This document shows, piece after piece, positions 50,629 through 59,718 of a stretch of 64,000 nt of DNA. The notes beneath the pieces were generated by a model. The model did no database searches, had not been told where the DNA came from, and saw only the letters and a list, made by a program, of their open reading frames with translations. The position numbers were made by a program, and so were the translations under genes. The stretch's first letter is position 1; the number at the start of each line of letters is the position of its first letter. Origin of the DNA: RYN-230 sp963717125 (lineage in GTDB: Bacteria; Actinomycetota; Actinomycetes; Streptosporangiales; Streptosporangiaceae); NCBI GenBank assembly GCA_963717125.1, contig CAVQVG010000007.1, positions 868,001 through 932,000 of the forward strand. Direction: 5' to 3'.

Positions 50629-50922
50629 ATGATTGCCGCGTTTTCGATCACCCCGCTCGGTGTGGGCGAAGGGGTCGGCAGCTACGTGGCCGACGCGGTC
50701 CGGGTGGTCCGGGACAGTGGGCTGCCGAACCGCACCGATGCCATGTTCACCACCGTCGAGGGTGACTGGGCCGAGGTGATGGACGTGATCAAGCGGGCGG
50801 TGGACGCGGTGGCCGCGCAGGCGCCACGGGTCAGCCTCGTGCTCAAAGCCGACCTGCGGCCCGGCGTCACCGACGGGCTGACCAGCAAGGTGGCGGCGAT
50901 CGAGCAGCACCTCCAGGGCTGA
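50629..50922 (+). CDS. thiamine-binding protein of the MTH1187/YkoF type
   Basis: 97 residues from ATG 50629 with GGACGGAG upstream. The fold pattern is MIAAFSITPLGVGEGVGSYVADAVRVVRDSGLPNRTDAMFTTVEGDWAEVMDVIKRAVDAVAAQAPRVSLVLKADLRPG (cited here by motifs IAAFSITPLG, TVEGDWAEV and VLKADLRPG). Related small ferredoxin-like proteins bind thiamine or thiamine precursors and form tetramers. Convergent with adnB by 16 bases. Cytoplasmic. Confidence 0.87.
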   Translation: MIAAFSITPLGVGEGVGSYVADAVRVVRDSGLPNRTDAMFTTVEGDWAEVMDVIKRAVDAVAAQAPRVSLVLKADLRPGVTDGLTSKVAAIEQHLQG

Positions 50923-50938
50923 GCCCAGCCCGGCCCGG

Positions 50939-53900
50939 TCAGCTCGCGGCCGCCGGGACCCGCTCGATCAGCGCGGCCAGGCCCGCCTCGTCCAGCAGGT
51001 CGGCCGGGCGCAGCGTGAGATCCTGCCGCACGTAATAGAACGCCGCCCGGACCTGGGCCGCGGGCACCCCGGCCAGCTGCGCCCAGGCCAGCCGGTAGGC
51101 GGCCAGTTGCACGGCGGCGGCCTGATGCTCCGCGGCCGAGCTGGGTGGCTGGCCGGTTTTCCAGTCGACCACGTCGAACCGGCCGTCCGCGGCGTCCCCG
51201 AACACCGCGTCGATCCGGCCGCGGACCGGCCGCCCGGCGATCAGCGTCTCGAACGGGATCTCCACCTCCACCGGCCACCGGTTGCCCCACTCGCCCGCCT
51301 CGAACCGGTCCCGCAGCACGGCCAGGTCGTCCGCGTCGCCGTCGGCCAGGTCGCCGGCCGGGTCGTCGGCCGCGCCGAGCAGGTCGTCCGGGTCGATCAG
51401 CCGCTGCTGGCTGAACCGCTCCTCCAGCCAGCGGTGGAAGGCGGTGCCGCGGCGCGCCTGCGGGGCCGGCGGCCTGGGCATCGGCCGTCTGATCTGCTGG
51501 GCCAGCTCGGCCGGATCGCGCGCCATCAGCACCAGCGAGGACACCGACAGCCGGGGCGGCAGCCAGACCGCACCGGCGGTTTCCGAGCGGCGCTCTTCCC
51601 GCTCGGCCAGTAGCAGCCCGGCGTCGGTGGCCCAGGCCGCCATCAGCGCCCGGTCCTGCTCGGTCACCGGGTCCGGCTCCGGGTCCGCCCCGGCCGGCTC
51701 GATCAGCGGGTCCGGGCCCGCCCCGGCCGGCTCGGCCAGCGGGTCCGGGTCCGCCCCGGCCCGCTCGATCAGCGGGTCCGGGCCCGCCCCGGCTCGGTCA
51801 GCGGGTCCGGGCCCGCGCGGCTGCCTCAGTGACCGGGTCCGGACCTGCCCCCGCCGGCTCGTCCGCGCCAGCGGGCTGGCGGTGACGCCGGTCCGCGGCG
51901 GCGGCCATCGCCTGCCGGACCAGGCCGGCGGCTTCCCGCACCGCCTCGTACCTGGCCCCGTGGGGCGTGGCCGGCCAGCTGGCCGCGGGCGGCTCGGCCA
52001 GCACCGGGTTCTCGGTGCCGTCCGCTGGCGGCGGCGCCCACTGCGCGACGATGCCGGCCCCGGCTTCGCACGCCGCCCGCACCTCGGTGAGAAACACCGA
52101 CGGGCCCAGCGGGGACGCCGCGTCCGCCCACCAGTAGCCGCTGCAGGCCAGCCAGAACGCCGCCCGGGTGGCGGCCACGTAGGCCAGCCTGCGTTCTTCA
52201 CCGAGGTCCCGGGCCGCGCAGGCGGCGCTGAACGAGGCCAGCGAGTCCGCGGTCAGGTCGGCCAGGCCGGGCAGGTCAGCGGCGTCCCCGCGCAGCCCGA
52301 ACGGGAGCAGCCGGGCGTTCTCCGTCCACCGGCTGGCATACCTCGGCTTGGCCGGGAAGACCTGGGCCTTCGGCCCGGCCGCCAGCCCGGGCACGACGAC
52401 CGCGGCCCACTGCAGGCCCTTGGCCGCGTGCACGGTGGCCAGCGTGACGCTGTCGCTGTCGCCGACCCGCCCCGCCTCCAGGCCGAACTCCTCCTCCTCG
52501 GCCGCGGCCAGGTAGGCCAGGAACGCGCCCAGCGTCGGCTCGTCCTGGTCGCCCGCGAAGGCGGCCGCGGCGTCCGCGAACGCGTCCAGGTCGGCCCGGG
52601 CGCTGGCTGGGTCGGAGCCGGGCCGCGCGGCCACCTCGATGTCCAGTCCCAGCATCCGCTCGACCTCGCCCACCAGGTCGGGCAGCGGGCGGGCCACCCG
52701 GGAGCGCAGGTCGCGCAGTTCCGCGCCGAGGGCGGCCAGCCGGGCATGCCCGGCTGGGGAGTAGCCGGCCGGGTCACCCAGGTCGTCGAGGGCCTCGACC
52801 AGGCTGCCCGGGTCGGCGGTGAGGTCGGTCACGGCCCGGGCCAGCGCGTCGCCGCCGTCCAGTGCGCCCGCGCCGCCGGATGCGCCCGGACCGCCGGATG
52901 CGGCCGCGCCGCCCGGTGCGCCCGGACCGCCGGGTGCGGCCGGGCCGCCGGATGCGGCCGCGGCGGCACCGCCTGGCCCGGACCGGGCCGGGCTGTGCGC
53001 GCGTTGTTCCCGGGTCAGCACCCGGGCCCGCCGGCCTAGCGCGACCAGGTCCCGGGGGCCGATCCGCCACCGTGGGCCGGTGAGCAGCCGGGCTAGCGGG
53101 CTGGACGCCCCCGGGTCGTGCAGCACCCGGAGGGTGGCCACGATGTCGGCCACCTCGGGCACGGTCAGCAGCCCGCCCAGGCCGACCACTTCGACCGGGA
53201 TGCCGCGCGCCCCCAGCGCGGCGCGCAGCGCGGGGAACTGGGCGCGCTTGCGGCAGAGCACGGCGATGTCACGGGGGTGCACTCCGTCGGCCCGGCCGTC
53301 CGGCCACGGCTCGCCGTCCGGCGCGAGCCCCGCGGGCAGCGCGAGCAGCGTGGCGACCTGCAGCGCCACCCAGTCCGCCTCGGCCGCGGCGGTCTCGGTC
53401 AGCGCGCAGATGACCCGCCCCCGCCCGGCCCGGTCCGGCGGCGGGACCAGCCGGGGCACCTCCGGGGCGGCCGCGCGCAGCCCTTCCTGCAGCACGGCCG
53501 CGACGTCGAGCACCCGGCCGGTGTTGCGGAAGCTGGTGGACAGCATCCGCACCGGCGCCGGGCGGGCGGCTCGCCGCGCACCGGCGCCGCGGGCCGCCGG
53601 GGGGAGCGGGAAATCACGCCCGAACCGGCGCAGGTTCCCCGCGCTGGCCCCGCGCCAGCCGTAGATGGACTGGCACGGGTCGCCCACCGCGGTCACCGGG
53701 TGACCGCCGCCGAACAGCGCCCGCAGCAAGACCAGCTGGGCGTGGCTGGTGTCCTGGTACTCGTCGAGCAGCACGACCTGATACCGGCTGCGCTCGGCCG
53801 CGCCCACCTCGGGGTGCGCGGCCGCGATCCGGGCGGCCAGGGTCACCTGGTCGCCGTGGTCGATGACCTCGCGCTCGGCCTTGGCCCGGGCATAGCCGAC

Positions 53901-54620
53901 CACCATCGGCAGCAGCTGCTCCCGGGTCCGCTGGCAGTCCAGGACCTTGCGGACGGCAGCGGGCAGCCGGCCACCGCGCGGCGTCCCGGGCAGCGCGGCG
54001 GCCTGCGCGTCCAGCCGCTCCCCCACGACGGTCACCTCGTCCGGCGTGCGCAGGTGCTCGGCCAGCTCACCGGCCAGCATCAGCACGGCGGCGGTGACGG
54101 CCGGCGGCGACCAGCTGATCGCGTCCATCGGTCCGCCGTAGCCGGCCACCACCCGGGCCGCGATCTGCCAGGCCACCGCGGGGGTGATGAGCCGGAGCGT
54201 CGGCTCCAGCGCCTCGCGCAGCGCGTGGTCGGTGACCAGCCGGGCCGCGTAGGCGTGGTAGGTGGACACCACCGGCTCGCCGTCCAGGCCGGGCTCGCCG
54301 GCCGCGACCTGAAACCCGGCCCGGCGCAGCCCGTCCAGCCGAGCTCGGACCCGGTCGCCGAGCTCGCCCGCGGCCTTCCTGGTGAACGTCAGGCCGAGCA
54401 CCCGCTCCGGCCGGACCATGCCGTTCGCGACCAGCCAGACCAGCCGGGCCGCCATCGTCTCGCTCTTGCCCGAGCCGGCCCCGGCGATCACGGCCAGCGG
54501 CTGCGCCGGGGCCGCGATCACGGCGGCCTGCTCGGCGGTGGGCTCGGCCAGCCCGAGCAGCCGGGCGAGCTGCACCGGGTTGTACGACACGGGGTTGTGT
54601 GACACGGGGTTGTCAGACAC
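50939..54620 (-). CDS. adnB: AdnB-type UvrD helicase with RecB-like nuclease, frame broken in a minisatellite
   Basis: Second gene of the AdnAB pair, named by operon order. Helicase half from GTG 54620 (TTG 54635 or further upstream also open): PTAEQAAVIAAP (Q motif), VIAGAGSGKSETMAARL (Walker A), VVLLDEYQDTSHAQLVLLRALF (Walker B), GDPCQSIYGWRGASAGN, SVTLATVHAAKGLQWAAVVVPG and LAYVAATRAAFWL. The nuclease half in another frame has GTAFHRWLEERF, VEIPFETLIAGRPVRGRIDAVFGD and VDVVDWKTGQPP-type (here FDVVDWKTGQPP) with the D and K of the PD-(D/E)xK fold. The join lies in 33-base repeats around 51705-51850. Without repair the nuclease is lost. Confidence 0.87.
51705..51835 (-). repeat. 33-base minisatellite in adnB, with unit lengths 33, 33, 29 and 32
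   Basis: The marker AGCGGGTCCGGG starts at 51705, 51738, 51771 and 51800 and a related unit at 51832. Spacings are 33, 33, 29 and 32 bases. The normal unit encodes the 11-residue repeat GADPDPLIEPA-like. The 29-base unit lacks one CCGG and the next is one base short, so both break the frame. Confidence 0.85.
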
Positions 54621-54631
54621 TGAGCCGTGCG

Positions 54632-57600
54632 TCAAGGGGTCACCTGGCCACCGTCGGGATGCACTGGGCAGCAGGACCGGACCGGGCACACCCGGCAGCC
54701 GGGGTTGGCGGTGGCGCCGAACACCGGGCCGGACATCCCTTCGGCGACCGTCTCGACCAGGCTGGCCGCCCAGCCCGGGTCGGCATCGTCGGCCAGCGCC
54801 CGCTGCCGCTGCACTTTGACCTCCGCCTTCAGGCCCGCCTTGCCGACCTGCACCAGTTCCGCGCCACCCGGGTCGATCAGGCCGAACCGCTCGAACGCGC
54901 CGAGCAGCACGGCCAGCTGGTACACGCCGAGCTGGGGATTGCGGTCCAGGTCCGCTTCGGCCGGCCGGGCCGAGCCGGTCTTGAGGTCCACGATGACGCC
55001 GGCCCCGTGCTCATCGCGCTCCAGCCGGTCCACCCGGCCGGTGATCTCGACCTGGCCGATCCGCACCTGGAGCGCCTGCTCGACCGCGACCAGCTCCCGC
55101 GGGTTGCTCCGGTGCCAAGCCAGGAATTTGGTCACCATCCGGTGCGCGAGTTCCCGCTGCTTGCCGCTGTACCAGGCGCTGCCGAAGTCCAGGTGATGCC
55201 AGATGTCGTCGATCCGCTCGCCGATGCCCGCCTCGTCGGCGCCCTCCGCGGCCAGCACCGCGGCGGCGTGGATCACGGTGCCGAGATGCCGCAGCACATC
55301 CGTGCCGCCCGCGCCCGCCGCCGCTTCCAGCAGCCAGCGCAGCCCGCACTTGGTGAACGACTCGACCTGGGACGGAGACAGCCTGATGGGGCCGCCGGCC
55401 AGCGGGCCGGGATCGGACAGCGTGCTGAGCGCGTACCAGTGCCGCGGGTGAGCGCCGCGCACCCCGGCCGCGGCCAGCCGGGCCAGCTGGGCCGCGGCCG
55501 CCCGGCGCACCGGCAGCGGGCGGCCCGGGTCCGCGGCGGCCCGGCGCAGCTCGGCGGTGAGCGCGGGCAGCGACAGCCAGTGCCGGCCGGCCGCCGTGAC
55601 CGGCTCGATGGGGATCTCGTCGCCGGCCAGCTCAGCCAGGAAGCGGGACGGCCGCTCGTCGGTGTCGCTGCCGCCGGCCGCGGTGACCACCAGGGTGCGC
55701 CGGGCCCGGGTCACCGCGACGTAGAACAGCCGGCGCTCCTCGTGCAGCAGCTGGGAGGTCAGCGCGGCCGCGGCGGCGTCGTCGCCCGCGGCGCCGGGCC
55801 CGGGTGCCTGGGAACGGCCCGCCGCCGCCTCGACGAGCTCGTCCATGCCCAGCAGTGAGGAGCGCATCCGCAGGTCGGGCCAGGTGCCCTCCTGCACCCC
55901 CGCCACCACGACCAGGTCCCATTCCAGACCCTTGGCCCGGTGCGCGGTGAGGATGCGCACCGCCTCGCCCTGCGGGGCCCGGTCGGCCAGCGTGTCGCCG
56001 GGAATCTCCTGGCCGCCCAGGCTGTCCAGGAACAGCCAGGGCGAGCCGGGCGGCAGCCGGGCCGCGAACCGGGCCGCCGCGTCGAACAGCGCGACCACCG
56101 CGTCCAGGTCACGGTCGGCGGCGTCACCCCGGGCACCGCCCGCCGCGCTGGCCGCCTGCCAGGCCGGGCCGAGCCCGGACCGCTGCCACACCGCCCACAG
56201 CACCTCGTACGCGGTGCCCGGCGCGGCCCCGTCGCCCGTGCTGCCCTGGCCCGCGCTGCCCTGGCCCGTGCTGCCCTGGCCCGCGCTGCTGCCCTGGCCC
56301 GCGCCGCCCTGAGCGGTGCGCCGGGCCAGCTCGAGCAGCGCGGCCACCCGCCGGGCCGCGTCCGCCGCGGGCCCGCCGACCAGGTCGAGCTGCCGCGGGT
56401 CGCGCAGCGCGCTGGCCAGCGGCCGCGGCCCGGGCGGCTGGCCGGCCGCGGTGTCCGCGGCGTGCAGCGCCCGGCGCAGCCGGCGCAGGCCGAGCGCGTC
56501 GGTGCGGCCCAGCGGCCCGGTGAGCAGGTCCGCGGCCGTCTCCTCGTCGAGCGCGCCGGGCTGCAGCGCGCAGCGCAGCAGGGCCAGCAGCGGCCGCGCG
56601 CCGGGCTCCGCGGCCAGCGGCAGCTCGTCGCCGGCCACCACCGCCGGCACCCCGCCGGTGGCCAGCGCGCGGCGGAGCAGCGGAACCTGCTGCACGGCCG
56701 ACCGGACCAGGACCGCCATCGATGACCAGGGCACCCCGTCCACCAGATGCGCCCGGCGCAGCGTGTCGGCGATAACCGCGGCTTCCTGGCTGGCGCTGGC
56801 CGCGACCAGCACCCGGATGGTGCCCGGCGCCAGGCCGGCCAGCGGGATCAGGTCCCGGTGCACCCGGCCGGCCGCAGGCTGCGCCGGGCCGGGCGCGGGC
56901 TGCGCCGGGCCGGGCGCGGGTGTTGCGGACAGGCCGGCCGCCACCGGCAGCCGACTGGCCACCCGGCGCGACGCGGCCAGCAGTACCGGGCCGCTGCGCC
57001 GGCTGGTGCGCAACGCGATCACGCTGGCCGGGCGGTCGTCCGGGGTGCGGAACAGGTCGGGAAACCGGCCCATCGCGTGCGTGTCCGCGCCGCGGAACGC
57101 GTAGATCGACTGGTCCGGGTCACCGACCGCGATCAGCTCCCGGCCGTCCCCGGCCAGCGCGTGCAGCAGCGCCTCCTGGGCCGGGTCGGTGTCCTGGTAC
57201 TCGTCCACCAACACGACGTCGTAAGCTTTGCGCTCGCGGTCCCGGACGCCCGCCCGGCTGAGCAGCGCCGCGGCTATCCGGACGATCTCGGCGTAGTCGT
57301 AGGCGGGCACCGGCGCGAGGTCGAACCGGGCGATGTACCGGTCCAGGAAGCCGCCCGCCGCCACCCAGTCGGCGCGGCCCTGGGCGCGGCCCAGCCGGGC
57401 CAGACCCCGGCCGTCCAGCCCGCGCTCGGCCGCGCGGAGCAGGAAGTCGCGCAGCTCGGTGGCGAACCCGCGGGTGGCCAGCGCGAGCCGGAGCTGCTCC
57501 GGCCAGCGCGCGGCCAGTGCCGCCTCGCGAGGGCCCGGAGGCCCGCCCCCCGGGTCAGCGCCGCCCTCGGCGCGCAGCATGCGGCGCACTTCCAGCAGTT

Positions 57601-57991
57601 GCTCCGGGCCGGACAGCAGCGTCGGCGGCTGGTCACCGGCCAGCACGAACTCCCGGCGGACCAGCGCGTACGCGTAGCTGTGGAAGGTCAGCGCCAGCGG
57701 CTGGCGGGTGGTGCGGCGCAACCGGGTGGTGATCCGCTCGCGCAGTTCCTGCGCGGCCTTGCGGCTGAACGTGAGCACCAGCACCCGTTCCGGGTCGATC
57801 TGCCGCTCGGTGATCCGCTGCACCACCGCTTCCACGATCGCGGTCGTCTTGCCCGTGCCCGGCCCGGCCAGCACCAGCAGCGGGCCACCCGGATGGCTGA
57901 CCACGGCCTGCTGCGCGGCATCGAGGCGCGGCGGGCCCGGCGGCGGCGCGGGCCGCCGCCGGAGCCGGTAACCGCCTGGCTGATAGTCCAT
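54632..57991 (-). CDS. adnA: AdnA-type UvrD helicase with Fe-S RecB-like nuclease
   Basis: 1119 residues, first gene of the pair. Helicase: LDAAQQAVVSHPGGPLLVLAGPGTGKTTAIVEAV (Q motif and Walker A), VLVLTFSRKAAQELRERI, AYDVVLVDEYQDTDPAQEALLHAL, GDPDQSIYAFRGADTHAMGRF, VRILTAHRAKGLEWDLVVVAG and LFYVAVTRARRTLVV. C-terminal nuclease: GLRWLLEAAAG after Cys (KCGLRW), EHGAGVIVDLKTGSARPAE (D and K), then GCRVCPVRSCCPVHPDGG; the four Cys match an Fe-S cluster-bearing nuclease (AddB/Cas4-like). The neighbours match the mycobacterial order adnA-adnB, the complex that resects double-strand breaks. Low-complexity repeats interrupt the middle. Confidence 0.9.
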   Translation of the reverse strand: MDYQPGGYRLRRRPAPPPGPPRLDAAQQAVVSHPGGPLLVLAGPGTGKTTAIVEAVVQRITERQIDPERVLVLTFSRKAAQELRERITTRLRRTTRQPLALTFHSYAYALVRREFVLAGDQPPTLLSGPEQLLEVRRMLRAEGGADPGGGPPGPREAALAARWPEQLRLALATRGFATELRDFLLRAAERGLDGRGLARLGRAQGRADWVAAGGFLDRYIARFDLAPVPAYDYAEIVRIAAALLSRAGVRDRERKAYDVVLVDEYQDTDPAQEALLHALAGDGRELIAVGDPDQSIYAFRGADTHAMGRFPDLFRTPDDRPASVIALRTSRRSGPVLLAASRRVASRLPVAAGLSATPAPGPAQPAPGPAQPAAGRVHRDLIPLAGLAPGTIRVLVAASASQEAAVIADTLRRAHLVDGVPWSSMAVLVRSAVQQVPLLRRALATGGVPAVVAGDELPLAAEPGARPLLALLRCALQPGALDEETAADLLTGPLGRTDALGLRRLRRALHAADTAAGQPPGPRPLASALRDPRQLDLVGGPAADAARRVAALLELARRTAQGGAGQGSSAGQGSTGQGSAGQGSTGDGAAPGTAYEVLWAVWQRSGLGPAWQAASAAGGARGDAADRDLDAVVALFDAAARFAARLPPGSPWLFLDSLGGQEIPGDTLADRAPQGEAVRILTAHRAKGLEWDLVVVAGVQEGTWPDLRMRSSLLGMDELVEAAAGRSQAPGPGAAGDDAAAAALTSQLLHEERRLFYVAVTRARRTLVVTAAGGSDTDERPSRFLAELAGDEIPIEPVTAAGRHWLSLPALTAELRRAAADPGRPLPVRRAAAAQLARLAAAGVRGAHPRHWYALSTLSDPGPLAGGPIRLSPSQVESFTKCGLRWLLEAAAGAGGTDVLRHLGTVIHAAAVLAAEGADEAGIGERIDDIWHHLDFGSAWYSGKQRELAHRMVTKFLAWHRSNPRELVAVEQALQVRIGQVEITGRVDRLERDEHGAGVIVDLKTGSARPAEADLDRNPQLGVYQLAVLLGAFERFGLIDPGGAELVQVGKAGLKAEVKVQRQRALADDADPGWAASLVETVAEGMSGPVFGATANPGCRVCPVRSCCPVHPDGGQVTP
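56244..56306 (-). repeat. four tandem copies of a 15-base GQGSA-encoding unit in adnA
   Basis: CCCTGGCCCGCGCTG-type units at 56244, 56259, 56274 and 56292, with one extra CTG between the last two. They encode GQGSA/GQGST on the minus strand in a flexible loop of the helicase 1B region. A second repetition (AQPAPGP twice) lies at about 56877-56920. Confidence 0.8.
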
Positions 57992-58060
57992 GTGGGTTGA
58001 ATTCCAGCAGAGGGCACCGACATCCGCAGCCGACTCGCCGGGGCTGGCCCGGAGCCGGAT

Positions 58061-58360
58061 TTATCCGGGCGCCGGGGACTGGCCGTCCCAGCGGGCCAGG
58101 CGCATGTCGATGCGCGGTACCGCCCCGGCCCGGGACACCCGCAGCGGGGTGCCCTCGGCCCGGTAGGCGGCCAGCGCCGCCCGCTCGTGCCCGCGCAGCA
58201 GCGACCCGTCCGCGTGCACCACCCGCCACCACGGCGCGCTGCCGCCCCACAGGGCCATCACCCGGCCCACCTGACGCGGCCCGCCCTGGCCCAGGTACTC
58301 GGCCACGTCCCCGTAGGACAGCACCCGGCCCGGCGGGATCATGTCGGCCACGTCCAGCAC
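58061..58360 (-). CDS. alkyltransferase-like (ATL) DNA-binding protein
   Basis: 99 residues (GTG 58360). Contains the C-terminal domain of O6-alkylguanine-DNA alkyltransferase: IPPGRVLSYGDVAEYLGQGGPRQVGRVM and APWWRVVHADGSLLRGHERAALAAYRAEGTPL. The methyl-acceptor motif PCHRV is replaced by PWWRVV; a Trp in place of the Cys is typical of ATL proteins, which bind O6-alkylguanine without removing it and recruit nucleotide excision repair. Next to adnA as Rv3204 is near adnAB in mycobacteria. No start upstream of the GTG is available: a TGA is close. Confidence 0.88.
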   Translation of the reverse strand: MLDVADMIPPGRVLSYGDVAEYLGQGGPRQVGRVMALWGGSAPWWRVVHADGSLLRGHERAALAAYRAEGTPLRVSRAGAVPRIDMRLARWDGQSPAPG

Positions 58361-58413
58361 CCGGCTGGCGAAATCGGGCAGCGTCCCCGGGGCCTGCGGG
58401 CCGGCGCCCCGGG

Positions 58414-59718
58414 TCAGCCCGGCTCCTCAGCGTCCGGCCAGCTGGCCTGCACGTGGCCGCCGGCCCAGGCGGGCCCGGCCGGGCGGGGCACGGCCGCGTG
58501 CTGGCCGCGGCCGCCCGGCCGGCGCACGGTGGCCAGCCCGGCGCCGGCCATCCCCGCCAGCGCCAGGCAGGCCAGCCCGGCCAGGCTGGCAGTGATCAGC
58601 CCAGCGCTCCCGCGCGGCCGGACCGGAACGGCCGGGACGGCCGCGCCGCCGCCGCCGAACTCGGTGCGCACCGGCAGGCCCGCGGCCGGCCGGAGGTGGC
58701 CGGCCAGCCGCCCGGCGGTGGCCAGCGCGCCGGCCGCGTTCACGGTGCCGAAGCCGACTTTGTCGTCGTAACCGCCCGGCGGCCGGTGCCGGGTGCTGGA
58801 CGTGATCGCCCGCACCACCAGGGCGGGCGCCAGCCCGGGGTATCTGGCCTTGATCAGGGCGGCCACCCCCGCGGCCAGCGCACAGGCCGGGCTCGTCCCG
58901 CTGACCAGCCAGTACTGCCCGTCCCGGCCCTGCGCGGGCACGTTGACCCCAGGCGCCGCGACCTGGACCGAGAGGTTGTCGCTGGAGAAGCCGGCGGCCG
59001 CGCCGCTGCGGGATACCGCGGCCACCCCGAGCACCCCGGGGTAGTCGGCCGGGAACGAGTACGGCGCCTGGCCCATCGCGCGGGCGCCGACGGATTCGCC
59101 GGAGTTCCCGGATGAGGCGACCACCACGACGCCGTGATCCAGCGCGTTCTGCAGCGCGGTCCGGACCACCGCGCTGGGCTGGCCGTATCCCAGCGACATG
59201 CTGATCACGCTGACCTTGTGCCGCACCGCGTACCCGATGGCCTGGGCCAGCGCGTTCTGCACCCGGCTGTCCGACTCGTGCTGGTAGGCGGCGTACCCGG
59301 GGTCGTGCCGGTCGGTGACCACCCGGATGGACAGCACCCTGGACCGCGGCGCGATACCCATGATGCCGCTGCCGCCGCCGGCGTGCCCGTGCCCGGCGAT
59401 GAGCGAGGCCATCCAGGTCCCGTGCACGCCCCAGTTCGGGTTGGCCATCGGGGTGCGCACCCCGGTCAGGTCGGGGCCGGTGATGACCGACCCAGCCAGG
59501 TCGGACACGTGGGGGTTGACGCCGCTGTCGATCACCGCCACGGTCGCGCCCTGCCCCTCGGTGACTTGCCAGGCGGCGGGCGCGCCGACCGCGTTGAGCA
59601 CCCACAGCTGCGCGTCGCGCACGGTGTCCGCGCCGGCCGGGGCGGCGGTAGCCGCACACCAGGCCGCCAGGGCGGCGAGCAGGCTGACGACGAGGAAGCG
59701 GGCGCGAGCGTTCAGCAT
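58414..59718 (-). CDS. mycosin-like S8 (subtilisin-type) protease, membrane anchored
   Basis: 434 residues. A signal peptide (LVVSLLAALAAWCAATAAPAGA) is followed by the subtilase domain: ATVAVIDSGVNPH (Asp), NWGVHGTWMASLIAGHGH (His), VVVASSGNSGESVG (oxyanion Asn) and YWLVSGTSPACALAAGVAALI (Ser). A C-terminal hydrophobic segment (LITASLAGLACLALAGMAG) anchors it to the membrane, followed by a short basic tail. The organisation is that of MycP proteases, which are part of type VII (ESX) secretion systems, but no ESX genes are visible near it. Its ATG overlaps the stop of the 289-residue partner gene by 7 bases. Confidence 0.88.
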   Translation of the reverse strand: MLNARARFLVVSLLAALAAWCAATAAPAGADTVRDAQLWVLNAVGAPAAWQVTEGQGATVAVIDSGVNPHVSDLAGSVITGPDLTGVRTPMANPNWGVHGTWMASLIAGHGHAGGGSGIMGIAPRSRVLSIRVVTDRHDPGYAAYQHESDSRVQNALAQAIGYAVRHKVSVISMSLGYGQPSAVVRTALQNALDHGVVVVASSGNSGESVGARAMGQAPYSFPADYPGVLGVAAVSRSGAAAGFSSDNLSVQVAAPGVNVPAQGRDGQYWLVSGTSPACALAAGVAALIKARYPGLAPALVVRAITSSTRHRPPGGYDDKVGFGTVNAAGALATAGRLAGHLRPAAGLPVRTEFGGGGAAVPAVPVRPRGSAGLITASLAGLACLALAGMAGAGLATVRRPGGRGQHAAVPRPAGPAWAGGHVQASWPDAEEPG

